Source: Prosopocoilus inquinatus (Eukaryota; Arthropoda; Insecta; Coleoptera; Lucanidae). Taken from it: a DNA stretch of 64,000 bases. The notes under the pieces are model-generated. The model did no database searches. It was not told where the DNA came from and worked only from the letters and a program-made list of their open reading frames with translations. Both the position numbers and the translations under genes were made by a program. Location: NCBI GenBank assembly GCA_036172665.1, contig CM069876.1:49569001-49633000 (forward strand), given 5' to 3'. Below are positions 33,774-45,158 of this stretch, in pieces (positions within the stretch are counted from its first letter, which is position 1; every line of letters begins with the position of its first letter).

Positions 33774-33917
33774 CAGGACGGAATTATGTATTTTGTTCGA
33801 TTTATTTGGAACGAGGCGGCAACGAGTGTATGTGCATTGACGCCGCGTCGCTGCAGAGTTATACGTTTGCCACTTCATTTGTATTTAATCGAACAAAATA
33901 TATAATTCCGTTCCCTA
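33774..33917. mobile_element. MITE with 10-bp flanking direct repeat
   Basis: Arms ACGGAATTATGTATTTTGTT (left) and AACAAAATATATAATTCCGT (right) are reverse complements with one mismatch. The element is bounded by GTTATAATTA at 33764-33773 and 33918-33927. The 144-bp insert is non-coding. The CAGG-like left end suggests a hAT relative, weakly. Confidence 0.75.
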
Positions 33918-33929
33918 GTTATAATTAAT

Positions 33930-34032
33930 AAAGCGAGGATAAAATAGTACCGATGCGGCGCACATAGTCCGATTTCGAGTGATCGCATCGACAAACACTG
34001 AGGCGTAGGGACTTTTTAATCCTCGCTTTGGT
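33930..34032. mobile_element. Small inverted-repeat element
   Basis: AAAGCGAGGATAAAA at the left opposes TTTTTAATCCTCGCTTT at the right, with an inner GATGCG/CGCATC pair. It lies a few bases after the previous MITE. I cannot assign a family. Confidence 0.5.
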
Positions 34033-34436
34033 CGTTAAGTACAGAAAGCACAGGCGTACTAAAATAAACAAAATAAAACAAAAGTAAAAAAAAAACAGTT
34101 TTTTTCTCAAAATGGTATCGTTTAAACGTTACTTTACAGATGACGTCACAAGTCATCTACGCTGTCATAAGCTATTAAATCAGTGGACATTTAGCGTTCT
34201 AGGACAGTTTCCAGGGGCGGACCGTTAACTTTGGGGGCCCTGGGCTAGGCTAGCACTGTTCGGGGGGCCTACCCAATATAAATATAAATTAACTCAAGTT
34301 TGGGTTTTGGGTTTGAGACGACTCATTCGTCAATTTGTCGAAACTGATTTTTATTATTTTTTTTTCTTTTCTTAAACATGAGAAATCATAGCCAAAAGAT
34401 ATTTTTTTTTAATTTCAGTTGTTGCACTGAAATATA

Positions 34437-34786
34437 ACGAGTGTTCAATTAAAAAAAAAAACCGGTCTAGATAGCCATGAATTTATTCTGAACGTCTGGC
34501 GTAGTGTTGTTCATACGACTAGCGTGAAGCGTCACTTGCATTTCTAACCTCACTTTAACTCGACGAAGACATTTCAAAAAGAAACTTTTATTATCGAATG
34601 TTTATATTAAGTATAAATATTAAAAAAAAAAAATTGCAGAAGCAGCTTTCGAGTTTTGTTGGTTAGGTTTAACCGTCATCAACTTGTCAAAGTTGAAATT
34701 CAAATGAAGTTAATCGCGACATGCGTTCCCGACAACAAAAGCCTGCTACAGCCTACTTGACCGTTTTTTTTTAATTGAACACTCGT
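34437..34786. mobile_element. Nested MITE (ACGAGTGTTCAATT ends)
   Basis: ACGAGTGTTCAATTAAAA at the left and TTTTAATTGAACACTCGT at the right are perfect inverted repeats, 350 bp apart, inside the 2-kb hAT-like element. No clear target duplication is seen. Confidence 0.7.
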
Positions 34787-35143
34787 TGCAAGCTGCTTTT
34801 GGAAGTGTGGCCGAAAATTAAATCGGATATACCATGAAATAAATCTAGAAGATGAGGATTAATTTCAAAAATTTTTTTTGTGTTCACTTTGAAATGAAAA
34901 ATAGTTTCCTAAATTACTAAAAGAAAATTGCTAAACGCCACTGATTTTGAATGTCTGATAGTTTTTCAATATTTTGACAAATGCGACGTTTTTCCTTTAG
35001 TCGTGATATAGTTTTTTTTTTTTTTTTCAAATTTAATAATTAAAACTACGACGACGCGTGTTTCTAAAATAATATTATTTTATAGTATTGTTTTTATTTG
35101 TCATCAATATTAATATAATTTATTTAAAGAAAATTTCTTATTC

Positions 35144-35409
35144 ACCGTGTAGCCGAGACCGCGGTATAAAACAGCAACAAAATACACATTAAAAAGATAA
35201 AAAAAAAATTTTTTTTTTTGGTAGATACGAAGTCATGACAAGACATTTGAAAAGGGCCAAAAATTGACAGATTTGACATTTCTCTAGCTCCATAAATGTC
35301 TGCTGGTGTATTGAATATATTTTTGTGGCTTTGCCTAGGAAGATTAAATTTTGATTTGTGCAGTCAAAATGGTTCGATCGTATAAAAGTCAAGGTTTCGG
35401 CTACACGTC
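35144..35409. mobile_element. Nested MITE (CCGTGTAGCCGAGACC ends)
   Basis: CGTGTAGCCGAGACC at the left pairs with GGTTTCGGCTACACG at the right with one mismatch, inside the 2-kb element. CACCCTGTATAAAC follows at its right side. Confidence 0.55.
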
Positions 35410-35708
35410 CGAAAACACCCTGTATAAACATTTATGCAAAGTTTTAAAGAAAAACATGTTTCATAACAAATATCGAACAAGTGAAAAGTAAAATGTATTA
35501 GGTATTACTTTTAATAACAAACAAAGAATAAAAACAAAGGAGGTAAAAACAAAACAAAGAAAAAAATTTAATACTCCTACTAAAAGCTATTCCACCCTAT
35601 CTGATCGTCACTATCATTAAAAAATGAAATTAAATCTGTGAAAGTCACATGAAAAATCAAACCGCGCGCAACTCAAATAAAAACTCAAACGAAGTGAAGA
35701 ATGATGAA

Positions 35709-36020
35709 TACAGTGTGTCCACGAATCAACTTGACAAGAGGAAAAATTTTTTTAATATGAACTTTACATTCTTTATAAAAAGTTCTGCTTCTCGAACAAT
35801 TTTTTGAATTTTGAATTATAGTCTGCTTAAAAAAAATTCAAAATGTCTTAATTTTATGTGGCAGAATCAATTTTTTTTGACAGACTGTAGTTCAAAGTTT
35901 AAATTGAAGCGTTTAAGTTTCTGGAGTTTCCTGATAAGCAGAACTTCTTGTACAGAATGAGTTTTCGGTAATATTAACAAAGTGTTTCCTCTTGTCAAGT
36001 CGATCCGTGGACACACTGTA
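35709..36020. mobile_element. Nested MITE (TACAGTGTGTCCACG ends)
   Basis: TACAGTGTGTCCACG at the left pairs with CGTGGACACACTGTA at the right. The adjoining ACTTGACAAGAGGAAA pairs with TTTCCTCTTGTCAAGT, giving about 36 bp of near-perfect terminal repeat over 312 bp. Confidence 0.75.
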
Positions 36021-36568
36021 TAATTATAATTTATATTTCTGAAGTCAAATTCAAAATCAAATGGCAAATCAAATAGTGCAAAGCTGTTTTTATTATTAAA
36101 AAAAAAAAAAAAACAATTCTAGGAGTCATATATTTTTTCTTTATTTTTTTTAACAGCGAAGGGGGCACTTCGATTGAACGGGGCCCCGGGCGTTCAGCCC
36201 ATAAAGACCGTGCCAAAATCCGCCCCTGACAGTTTCTAATTTTCTAGGATAGTCTCTAACGTTATAGGATAGTTTCTAAATTCCTAGGATATCGTCAATT
36301 CTAACTTCGTTAATACCATTTGAAAGTTTCACTAAATTTACAAGCCAGTTAGGTGGAAAAATCCGATTGTAAACATGATTTTAAATAAGCCAGAACTAGC
36401 GAAAAATCCGCTGCTAAATTGGCAACACTGCTCGCCTCCCGTCGAATTTTCAAGAAGGCAACATCGCGCGCATAAGACAATTCCGATACAGCTCTCCTAG
36501 GTTTATACTACGCACGACTATCCTAGAATTTCCTTGTCAACGCGTCATTAAAATCACTTTTGTTTCAG

Positions 36569-38147
36569 ATTCCAACGGCCTTCTTCAAAACCAATCATCA
36601 AAACCGAAACCGCCGAGGAAAAAACCCTCGAATGTCGCGTGTGCAGTTCTAAATTTGAAACTCAGGCGTATTTCAAAAGGCACGTCTTGACACACGCCGA
36701 CGAGAAGCAGCTGAAATGCACCGTCTGCAATTACGAGTTCCGCCGAGCCGGCTGCCTGACACGGCACATGCTCAAACACGCCCGCGACACCCCGCCCCCC
36801 CTCAAGTGTAACATCTGCGATTACGAATGCGGCACGCGTCAGTACTTGAAACAACACGTGTTGATACACACCGACGAGAAACCCTTCTGCTGCGACCTCT
36901 GCGATTACAAGTGCCGCGTCGCGCAAAATTTAAAGTCGCACATGTTAACGCACACCGGAGAGAAGCCGTTCGTCTGCGACCTCTGCGATTACAAATTCAA
37001 GCGACCTGTCAGCTTAAGACGGCACAGGTTGAAACACGCCGACGGTAAACACTTCACCTGCACCTTCTGCGATCAAAGCTTCCCCTCCGCCGACCGTTTG
37101 AAACTTCACGCGACGACCCACACGGGCGAGAATCGTTTCCACTGTGCGCTTTGCGACTTCAAATGCCGCTTCAAGGTAACCATGAAGCAGCACATGTTTA
37201 CGCACACGGGCGATAGACCGTTCAACTGCGAGCTTTGCGATTACAAGTGCCTACAAGCAGGGAGTTTGAAACAGCACATGCTGACACACACGCACGAGAA
37301 GCCTTTCGCTTGCGACCTTTGCGATTACAAGTGCCGGGTAAAAGAATCCCTGCGATTGCACAAGTTGAAACACACCGGCGATAAGCCTTTCCGCTGCGCG
37401 ATTTGCGATTTCAAGTGCATCTACAGGAAGAACTTGGAGGTGCACATCTTAACGCACAGCGACGACAGACCGTTCAGTTGTGACCTCTGCGATTATAAGT
37501 GCGTGCAGGCCGGGAGCTTGAAACGGCACAAGTTGAGGCACACCGGCGAGAAGCCCTTCGCCTGCGATCTTTGCGATTACAAGTGCCGGCACAAGGACTC
37601 CTTGAAACTGCACATGGTAAAACACGCCGGCGGTAAGCCGTTTCGTTGTAAGATTTGCAATTCCGAATACTTGCACGAGAAGAGCTTGCGAAAACACTTT
37701 TTAATACACACCGGCGAAAAACCATTCGGTTGCGATCTTTGCGATTACAAATGCCGACAGGCCGGGAAATTGAAGCTTCACATGCTGAAACACACCGGCG
37801 AGAAGCCTTTTGCTTGCGACCTCTGTGATTATCGCTGCCGAGAGAAGGAATATTTGAAAGTGCACAAGGTGAAACACAGCGGTGATAAACCGTTTTGTTG
37901 TGAGATTTGCGACGGAAAGTTCGTGAGCAGGCACTCCTTGAGGCAGCACGCTTTAATACACACCGGCGAGAAACCGTTCAGCTGTGATCTCTGCGATTAC
38001 AAGAGCGTCAAGGCCGGAAACTTGAAACAGCACAGCATAGTGCACACCAGCGAGAAGCCTTTCGCGTGCGATCTTTGCGATTATAAGTCCCGTAAGAACG
38101 TGAGCCTAAAAAAACACAAGTTGACACATCAACGAGGAGCCGTTTAG
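36569..38147 (+). CDS. C2H2 zinc-finger terminal exon, unit 14 (18 fingers)
   Basis: The acceptor TTTTGTTTCAG ends at 36568, and phase 2 begins FQRPSSKPIIKTETAEEKTLEC. About 525 residues carry 18 intact fingers. The IKTE in the N-terminal stretch fits a SUMOylation consensus, though this is only a motif match. From finger 8 the three-finger rhythm is clear: QAGSLKQH, KESLRLH, YRKNLEVH; then QAGSLKRH, KDSLKLH, HEKSLRKH; then QAGKLKLH, KEYLKVH, SRHSLRQH. TGDKP or AGGKP linkers precede the third member of each triplet. The tail is QRGAV. Confidence 0.9.
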
Positions 38148-38504
38148 ATGTGGTGGTATTGCAGATGTACACTCGACCAAAAAAGTAATGTCACCCCAGC
38201 GAGATTTATTATCCATCCGTCGGTCACCGTGACAAGTAAGCGGCGCTCAGAAGCGATTAGGCCGCAACTTAACTTTTTAACTGCGGTGACATTCCTTTTT
38301 GTTCTGAGTGTACGTGTAACTCAAATAAATCCAAATACAAGGCCACGGATTTGTATTTATTCACAAGTACAGCCGCGAGCATTAAATTTTAGTCGTCACT
38401 GTCAATCTGTCAATTAAAACGTCCCGTCCGTTTAATTACAGAAATTAAAAAAAAATCAAAAAAATATTCTATTTTTCAGCAAAAAGAGTATCGAAAATAA
38501 ATGG

Positions 38505-40300
38505 AAATTGAAGCGATCGTCTTTTGTTTCTGAAATGTATTTATTTATTTGTTGTTTGTTGCTTGGGCAAATGACATTCTATATGTATTTTTTTTTTATT
38601 TTTTAGCAACATCGATTGTTTTTTTCATTGTTTTTTTTTTGTTTTATTTTATTTATAAAAAATTTTACGTTTTTTTTTCTCAGACTGACTTTGTCCGTTC
38701 CAGGTTTAGGTTTTTTTTTAATTTTGACTGATTTTTTGCGATTTTGTAAGTTTAAGCGATCGTTTTTGTTTTAGAAAATTTATTTATTTTTTTTTGTTTT
38801 TTGCTTGCGCAGGAAACATTCTATGTTTATTTATTTTTTTCATTTTTAGCAACATCGTTCGATTGTTTCTTTATTTTTTGTTTTATTTTATTTTTAAAAT
38901 TTTTCCGATTTTTTTCTCAATTTGCCTTTGCCCACTCCAGGGTTAGTTTTTTTTTTTTTTTGAAATTTTGACTGATTTATTTGTTGCGCAAGTTTAAACG
39001 ATCGCTTTTATTTCTGAAAATTGTTGTTTTTTTTTTAATTTTCGAACGAGACTCCTTGCCAAGGTACCTCCAATAGTGTCTTCAATTGTTTTTATTTGAT
39101 CCATATTCTTATTTTAAAAAAATAAAGCGTTCGAATTTCGTTTCTGAAATTTATTATTTATTACTTGTTTGTTTGTTGCTTGCGCAAATAACATTCTGTT
39201 TATTTTTTATTTATTTATTTTTTCGTTTTTTAAAGACATCGTTCGATTGTTTTTTTCATTGTTTTTGTTTTGTTTTGTTTTATTTGAAAAATTTTTCCAA
39301 TTTTTTTCTCAGTTTGCCTTTGTCCACTCCAAGGTTAGGTTTTTTTTTAAATTTTAAGTGATTTTTTTGTTGTATAAGTTTAAGCGATCGCTTTTGTTTC
39401 TGAATTTCGTTGTTTTTTCCCCCAAATTTTCAGACATGAATTCTTCCTAAGGTACCTCCAATTGCATTTTCGATTTTTTATTGACTCGACTGATTTTCTT
39501 ATTTTGAAAAAAATAATTAAAGCGATCATCTTTTGTTTCTGAAATTCGAATTGTTTTTTTTTCCTCTTCTTTATTTTTCGTTCGTTTTTTCTGTGTTCTT
39601 TTTTTCATATTTTTTAAGAACATGATTCGATCGTCTTTTGTTTTTTTCTCTATTTACGTTTTGTTAATTTTTCTGATTTTTTTTGTTTTTTTTTGTCTAT
39701 TTACATTTTGTTAATTTTTCCAATTTTCTTTTACCAATTCACCCCCGGTTTCAGTTAGCCTTGTTTTAATTTTTTTTTCATTTTATTTAGAAACGTGGTT
39801 CGATCGTCTTTTGTTTTTTTTTTTCTACTTACATTTTGTTAATTTTTCCGATTTTTCTTAACCAATTCACCCCCGGTTTCAGTTAGCCTTATTTTAATTT
39901 TTTTTAAAATTTGATTTAGAAACATGGTTCGATCGTCTTTTGTTTTTTTTTTTCTATTTACATTTTCTTAATTTTTCCGATTTTATTTTACCAATTCACC
40001 CCCGGTTTTAGTTAGCCTTATTTAAATTTTTTTTTTTTCATTTTTTTTAGAAACGTGGTTCGATAGCCTTTTGTTTTTGTTTCTTTTTTCTATTTACATT
40101 TTGTTAATTTTTCCGATTTTATTTTAACCAATTCTCCCCCGGTTTCAGTTAGCCTCATTTTATTTTATTTTATTTTTTTTTTCATTTTATTTAGAAACGT
40201 GATTCGATCGTCTTTTGTTTTTGTTTTCTTTTTTTTTCTGTTTACATTTCCTTAATTTTTCCGATTTTCTTTTACCAATTCCCCCCCCGAGCTTTATTTT
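38505..40300. repeat. T-rich satellite-like arrays (~240-bp and ~130-bp periods)
   Basis: AAGCGATCG-type words at 38512, 38754 and 38996 mark a ~242-bp repeat (with TTGTTTGTTGCTTG...AAA(T/C)ATTCT), diverged copies continuing to about 39560. From about 39600 a second array follows with CGATCGTCTTTTG at 39628, 39801, 39930, 40061 and 40205 (about 130-170 bp apart). It contains AATTCACCCCCGGTTTCAGT. I see no gene. Confidence 0.75.
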
Positions 40301-41105
40301 TATTTTTTTCTTATCTTTTCTTATTACTGAGTTTTATTGTTTAACCATAATCGATATTTTTAATTTTCATTAAAAATGAGAATATGTTTGAAAGCGACGT
40401 CTCTCTTCATTTTTCTGTTTTTATTTTATTTTTTTTAATTTATGTCTTGTACAGTGGGTACCAATTTTTTGACAACCAATGACGACCAAAATTTATTGCT
40501 CGTCGCCGTACGTTTTGCATTCTATTGTTATTAAGTAATAATAAAGTGCGTGAACATTTTTATATTTTGTATTAAAGAATAATAATATTATTTAGAATGT
40601 TTTTTTTTATATAAAATTTTATTGACCAAGACTCTTTTGTAATTATTCGAAACGACACGATGCATTAAAAAGAAAACCTTGAGTAATATGTCCGGCAAAC
40701 GCTGACTTTGTATCATACGATTTTCTATTAAAATATATTTTACTAATTAACAATAAATGTTTTTATTAATTTATTTAAATAATAAACGGAGGCGGCACGA
40801 AAACAACTACGGTTTAAAGATTAACTTATTTCTAAACGAATTTTCAAGGACAATAAAAATATTCCTTCCGAACTTGTACTATACAGGGTCATCCGAAATT
40901 GTACTATATAGGGTCACCCGAAACTTCTACAGAAAATTTATTATTTAAAAAAAAAAAAAGTTTTTTGATTACCTCACGCTGCGGATCCGTACTCTTTGGT
41001 AATTGCTAACTTTAGTAATTAGTAATTTAGGTGAGTTCTTACATTGTGAGGTGCTTCAAACTCGGCCATAGCCACCTGAAATTCTAAAAGACAGTTTTGT
41101 TTCAG
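40301..41105. other. AT-rich spacer before unit 15
   Basis: This contains two TATA(C/T)AGGGTCA(T/C)CCGAAA copies at 40880-40922, related to the TACAGTGTCATCC segments after units 9 and 12, preceded by GAATTTTCAAGGACAATA. No gene is visible. Confidence 0.5.
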
Positions 41106-42054
41106 ATGCCAATCGACTTCTAAATCTGAAGCATTCGAATGTGGTATATGTGCCTTTAACTTTAAAACTGAAGGATATTTAAAAAAACACGTGATGAAAC
41201 ATGCCGACGAGAAACAGTTGAAATGCACGGTCTGCAACTGCACGTTCGGGCGAGCCGACTTTTTGGATCGGCACTTACTAAAGCACGCTCGGGAAACCCT
41301 GCTCAGCTGTGACCGTTGCGATTACAAATGTGGAATACGCCGAAATCTAAAACGGCATATGCTGACACACACCGGTGAAACGCCTCTCGAGGAGAAGTTC
41401 TTCTGCGCCCTCTGCGGTTACAAATGCCGCCTGCCCGAAAGCTTAAAGCGGCATATGCTAACGCACACCGCGGAGAAACCGTACTCCTGCGAGCTATGCG
41501 GCCACGAATTCAAGCGACTTCTTTACTTACGACGACATATGTTGAAACACACGCACGAGAAACAGTTCAGTTGCACTCCTTGCCGATTCAAATCCCGCTC
41601 TGCCGACGGCTTAAAACGTCATGTAATGAAGAAGAAGCTTCTTCGTTGCGCCGTTTGCAATTACGAATGCCTGCACAAGCAAACCTTGGAGCGACACGTG
41701 TCAACGCACACGGACGAGAAACCGTTTACTTGCGATCTATGCGATTACAAATGCCGACGAGCCGAAAATTTAAAGCGACACGGTTTAATACACACCGGCG
41801 AGAAGCCACTCGCTTGCGATCTTTGCGATTACAGATGCAGAGACGCCGGAGCTTTGAAAACGCACAGGTTTATACACACCGGCGAGAAACCGTTCGCGTG
41901 CGAACTTTGCGGGTATCAATGTCGAGTGGCTGGAAACTTGAAGAAGCACAGGTTAATACATACCGATGAGAAGCCTTTCGCTTGCGACCTCTGCGATTAT
42001 AAATGTCGGCGTGGCGCAAGGTTAAAGGAACATAAACTCACACATCAGCGATAA
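41106..42054 (+). CDS. C2H2 zinc-finger terminal exon, unit 15 (10 intact + 1 broken finger)
   Basis: The acceptor TTTTGTTTCAG ends at 41105, and phase 2 begins CQSTSKSEAFECGIC. About 315 residues follow. The head is a diverged form of the units 6-14 type. Linker 3-4 is long (TGETPLEEKFF). Finger 6 (CTPCRFKSRSADGLKRH) has lost its second His and linker, running VMKKKLLRC straight into finger 7. The array ends THQR, stop. Remnants of one or two more fingers (AAGAGCGTAAATGCC, TACACCGGCGAGAAACC) lie at 42055-42135, so the ancestor was longer. Confidence 0.86.
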
Positions 42055-42433
42055 CAAGAGCGTAAATGCCGAACATTTTAAAGAAAAAACAAAAAAAAAA
42101 ACTTCAGTTGACATACACCGGCGAGAAACCTATTTCTCAAATAACTTGAACTGTCAAAAGTCAAAACTCGGATTTGTTGCAATTTTTTATTCCCGAAAGT
42201 TTGGAGTTTCTCTTTTGTGATCCTCCTGTTCCCGGTCGTGAATGAAATAGTATATACACGTCAATCGGAACTATACAGATAAGCTTTTATGTGTTTTGGA
42301 ATAGTTTTCTAAGAAAGACATCGCGGGTAATAAACTTAAAACTGTTGAATTTAATTTCGTTCTCACTTTTCCTTTTATTTTCACGTTTTTTTTTCTCGTC
42401 GCTGAACTTTTTCATTTTTCATTTTTGTTTCAG

Positions 42434-43046
42434 ATGGCAACGGATCTCTCAATCTGAAATTATGAGCGACAGTCGAAAACGTGGTTCTAAATTTAAAGCG
42501 CAAAGCCGTTTGGCGGATCACTTGCTGACACGTACCGACGAGAAGTCGTATAGATGCGTCATATGCGATTATAAGTGTCGAAAATCCAGTGACCTGAATA
42601 GGCATATGTTGGTACATACCGGCGAGAAACCGTTCGCCTGTGACCTTTGCGATTACAAAAGCGGACAGCGCGGACATTTGCAGCGACATAGGTTAACACA
42701 CACCGGCGGTACGCCGTTCGATTGCCCCGAATGTGATTCTAAATTTAGGACGCAAAGACGTTTGGCACAGCACTTGCAGGCACACGCCTACGAGAAACCG
42801 TTCAGGTGCGTCGCGTGCGATTACGAATGTCGAAAGTCCTGGGATCTGCAAAAGCACGTATTAATACACACCGGCGAGAAACCGTTCGGCTGCGATCTTT
42901 GCGACTACAAGGGCAGACAAAGCTGGCATTTAAAGCGACATATGTCAACGCACACCGATGATAAGTCATTTCGTTGTCCTAAATGCGGTTCTAAATTCAA
43001 AACGCAGGGCGACTTAGCGGATCACTCGCTGACACATACCAAATAG
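42434..43046 (+). CDS. C2H2 zinc-finger terminal exon, unit 16 (6 fingers)
   Basis: The acceptor TTTTTGTTTCAG ends at 42433, and phase 2 begins WQRISQSEIMSDSRKRGSKF. About 203 residues follow. A Cys-less head finger (RGSKFKAQSRLADH) is followed by six intact fingers, built from two tandem copies of a triplet (SKF-type, CV-C-DY type, CDLCDYK type) and a partial third. It stops right after the third SKF finger (HSLTHTK). Decayed fingers of the same kind continue to 43590. A Met precedes the fingers (EIMSD), so a start within the exon is conceivable. Confidence 0.83.
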
Positions 43047-43590
43047 AAGTGATTTAGATGCGCTGCGCTCCATTATGAGGCATGTGCTGAAACACACTAG
43101 CGAGAAACCGGTCGGTTGTGATTTTGCGATTACAAATGCGGACAAGACGGACATTTAAAACGAGATAGTTTAACGCGTACTGGTGATAAGCCGTTTTGTT
43201 GCAAGATTTGCAATGTCAGATCCCTACACGAAGAGGCCTGGGCGCAGCACATGGAAACACACACCGGCGAAAAACCGTTCAACTGTAATCTTTGCGTTTG
43301 TAAATGCGGACGTGCCGGAACTTTGAAACGACACACGTTGACACATACCAGGGAGAAATTCTTCGCTGGCGATTTTTGCAACTACCGTTTTTTTTTTGCG
43401 CAAGTCAGTGTCAAAAAGAATCTCGAAACGAAACAGCTCATATTAAAACAAAACACACTCGTAAGAAACCATTCACTTGTAATTTTTGGATTGCGAAAAT
43501 GCCACCAATCCGAAAATGTGAAACGCTGACGCATACCGACGAGAAGCCTTTTCTAAATAGTTGTGATTTTCTGATTAGGTATTTGTAATA
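43047..43590 (+). pseudogene. Decayed continuation of unit 16
   Basis: After the unit 16 stop, finger pieces continue with frame changes: HVLKHTSEKPVGC, a DKPFCCKICNVRSLHEEAWAQHMETHTGEKPFNC block near 43189-43275, CGRAGTLKRHTLTHTREKF, then degraded halves up to DEKPF near 43548. One central stretch (43188-43370) is still open over two fingers. Confidence 0.7.
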
Positions 43591-43861
43591 TTTATCTTTC
43601 GATTTTGACAAAAAAAATATATACATTATTTTTAGAACATTCGAGCTTTCTTTTTTTTATCTCCACCCCCCACCCCCCCTCTCCCAAGCCGATGTGGGCT
43701 AACGTAATAAACGAGTCGTAAGTAATTAGTCGTTCCTAAACATTGATATTCTCTCCAGAATTTCAGAGAAACTCCGTTTCGAGCTCTGAGCGTTCCTAGC
43801 AATTTACGAAAAAATCATCAAGAAATAAGGCTTTTCCGCAAAAATATAAATTTTTAAAACT

Positions 43862-44030
43862 TACCCCTTAGGGTGTGTTAGTAACGCATGTAACAAGTTA
43901 CTCTTCCCAGCTCCCGATCGCCCTTAGGTGGGTTAGTAGCGTAAACAAAATGTTACTTTTGCCCGCTCCCGATCGCCCTTTGATGAGTCAGCAACGCAAA
44001 AAAATGTTACTGTTTCCCGCTCCCGATCGC
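43862..44030. repeat. ~56-bp minisatellite, three copies
   Basis: Three tandem units of CCCTTAGG..GTTAGTARCG..AAATGTTACT...CCCGCTCCCGATCG end at 43920, 43975 and 44029. The 67-residue open frame across it is a by-product of the repeat. Confidence 0.75.
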
Positions 44031-44176
44031 CCCGTAATGATGTCGCGTTTACTTGAACATCCCAAAAGAATGCTATGATGTCTGCAATTATTGCAAAAAT
44101 GTTGGAAGCCGTTGCCTATTTTAGTTTTACCTTTCCAGAATTTTGTTTCCCGTTATTGAAGTCACTTTTGTTTCAG

Positions 44177-45158
44177 ATACCAGGGGATTTTCAAGTCGGA
44201 AACGGCAGAAGAAAGAACATTCTACTGCTACGTGTGCGGTTCCAGATTTAAAACGGAAGGATACTTAGAGCGGCACGTGGTGACCCACATGAGGTCGTAC
44301 ACCCCCGAGAAACCGTTTCGCTGCGCAATCTGCGACTTCAAGTGCGTATCCGCGCAAGCCCTGGAACGGCACATGTTCACGCACACCGGCGACAAACAGT
44401 TTTCCTGCGAGACTTGCAACATCAAATTCCGACACAAGCAAAACTTGGCGCAGCACACGCTAACGCACACCGACGAAAAACCGTTCAGTTGCGATCTCTG
44501 CGATTACAAGTGCAGACAGGGCGGAAGTTTGAAGCGGCACAAGTTGAGGCACACCGGGGAGAAGCCTTTCGCCTGCGACGTTTGCGATTATAAGTGTCGA
44601 GAGAAGGAATCTTGGAAGCTGCATAAGCTAACGCACACGGGTGATAAGCCGTTGTGTTGCAAGTTCTGCGGCGTGAGGTTTCGACGCAATTCGACCTTGA
44701 AGCAGCACGTGTTAATACACACCGGCGAGAAGCCGTTCGGTTGTGATTTTTGCGATTATAAATGCAGACAGATCGGTAGTCTGAAGCGCCACAGGTTGAT
44801 ACACACGGGCGAGAAGCCTTTCGCCTGCGATATCTGCGAGTACAGGTGTCGAGAAAGGGAATCTTTGCGACTGCACAAGCTGAAACACACCGGGGATAAA
44901 CCGTTTAGTTGTAAGATCTGCGACGTCACTGTTTTGTGCAAGAAGGCCTTGAGGCAGCACGTGCGGATACACGCTGACGAGAAACCTTTCCGCTGTGATC
45001 TTTGCGATTACAGATGCGAGCAAGCCGGAAGTTTGAAGCGACACAGGTTGACGCACGGCGGCGAGAAGCCTTTCGCCTGCGAGGTTTGCGATTTTAAATG
45101 CCGAAACGCCGGAAACTTGAAGAAGCACAGATTGATGCATTGGCCGGAAGCCGTTTAA
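44177..45158 (+). CDS. C2H2 zinc-finger terminal exon, unit 17 (11 fingers)
   Basis: The acceptor TTTTGTTTCAG ends at 44176, and phase 2 begins YQGIFKSETAEERTFYC. About 326 residues follow. Finger 1 is the SKF-like head type, with a long linker (MRSYTPEKPFR). Fingers 4-9 are two copies of a triplet: QGGSLKRH, EKESWKLH, RRNSTLKQH; then QIGSLKRH, ERESLRLH, CKKALRQH. The linker before the third member is TGDKP in both copies. Finger 9 has Val in place of the core Phe. The tail is WPEAV. The first Met follows finger 1. Confidence 0.89.

Larger units (their letters stand above)
34212..36228. mobile_element. hAT-like element, ~2.0 kb, with nested MITEs
   Basis: The ends CAGGGGCGGA and TCCGCCCCTG are perfect 10-bp inverted repeats. 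They are flanked by a perfect 8-bp target duplication ACAGTTTC (34204-34211 and 36229-36236). GGGCCC-rich subterminal sequence occurs on both sides. No transposase frame remains; the interior holds at least three other inverted-repeat inserts. Confidence 0.82.

Noticed and set aside
38549..39361. Phe/Leu-rich frames in the 38.5-39.4 kb spacer resembling membrane segments
   Set aside because: Low-complexity T-rich repeat; no start context, no conserved composition between copies.
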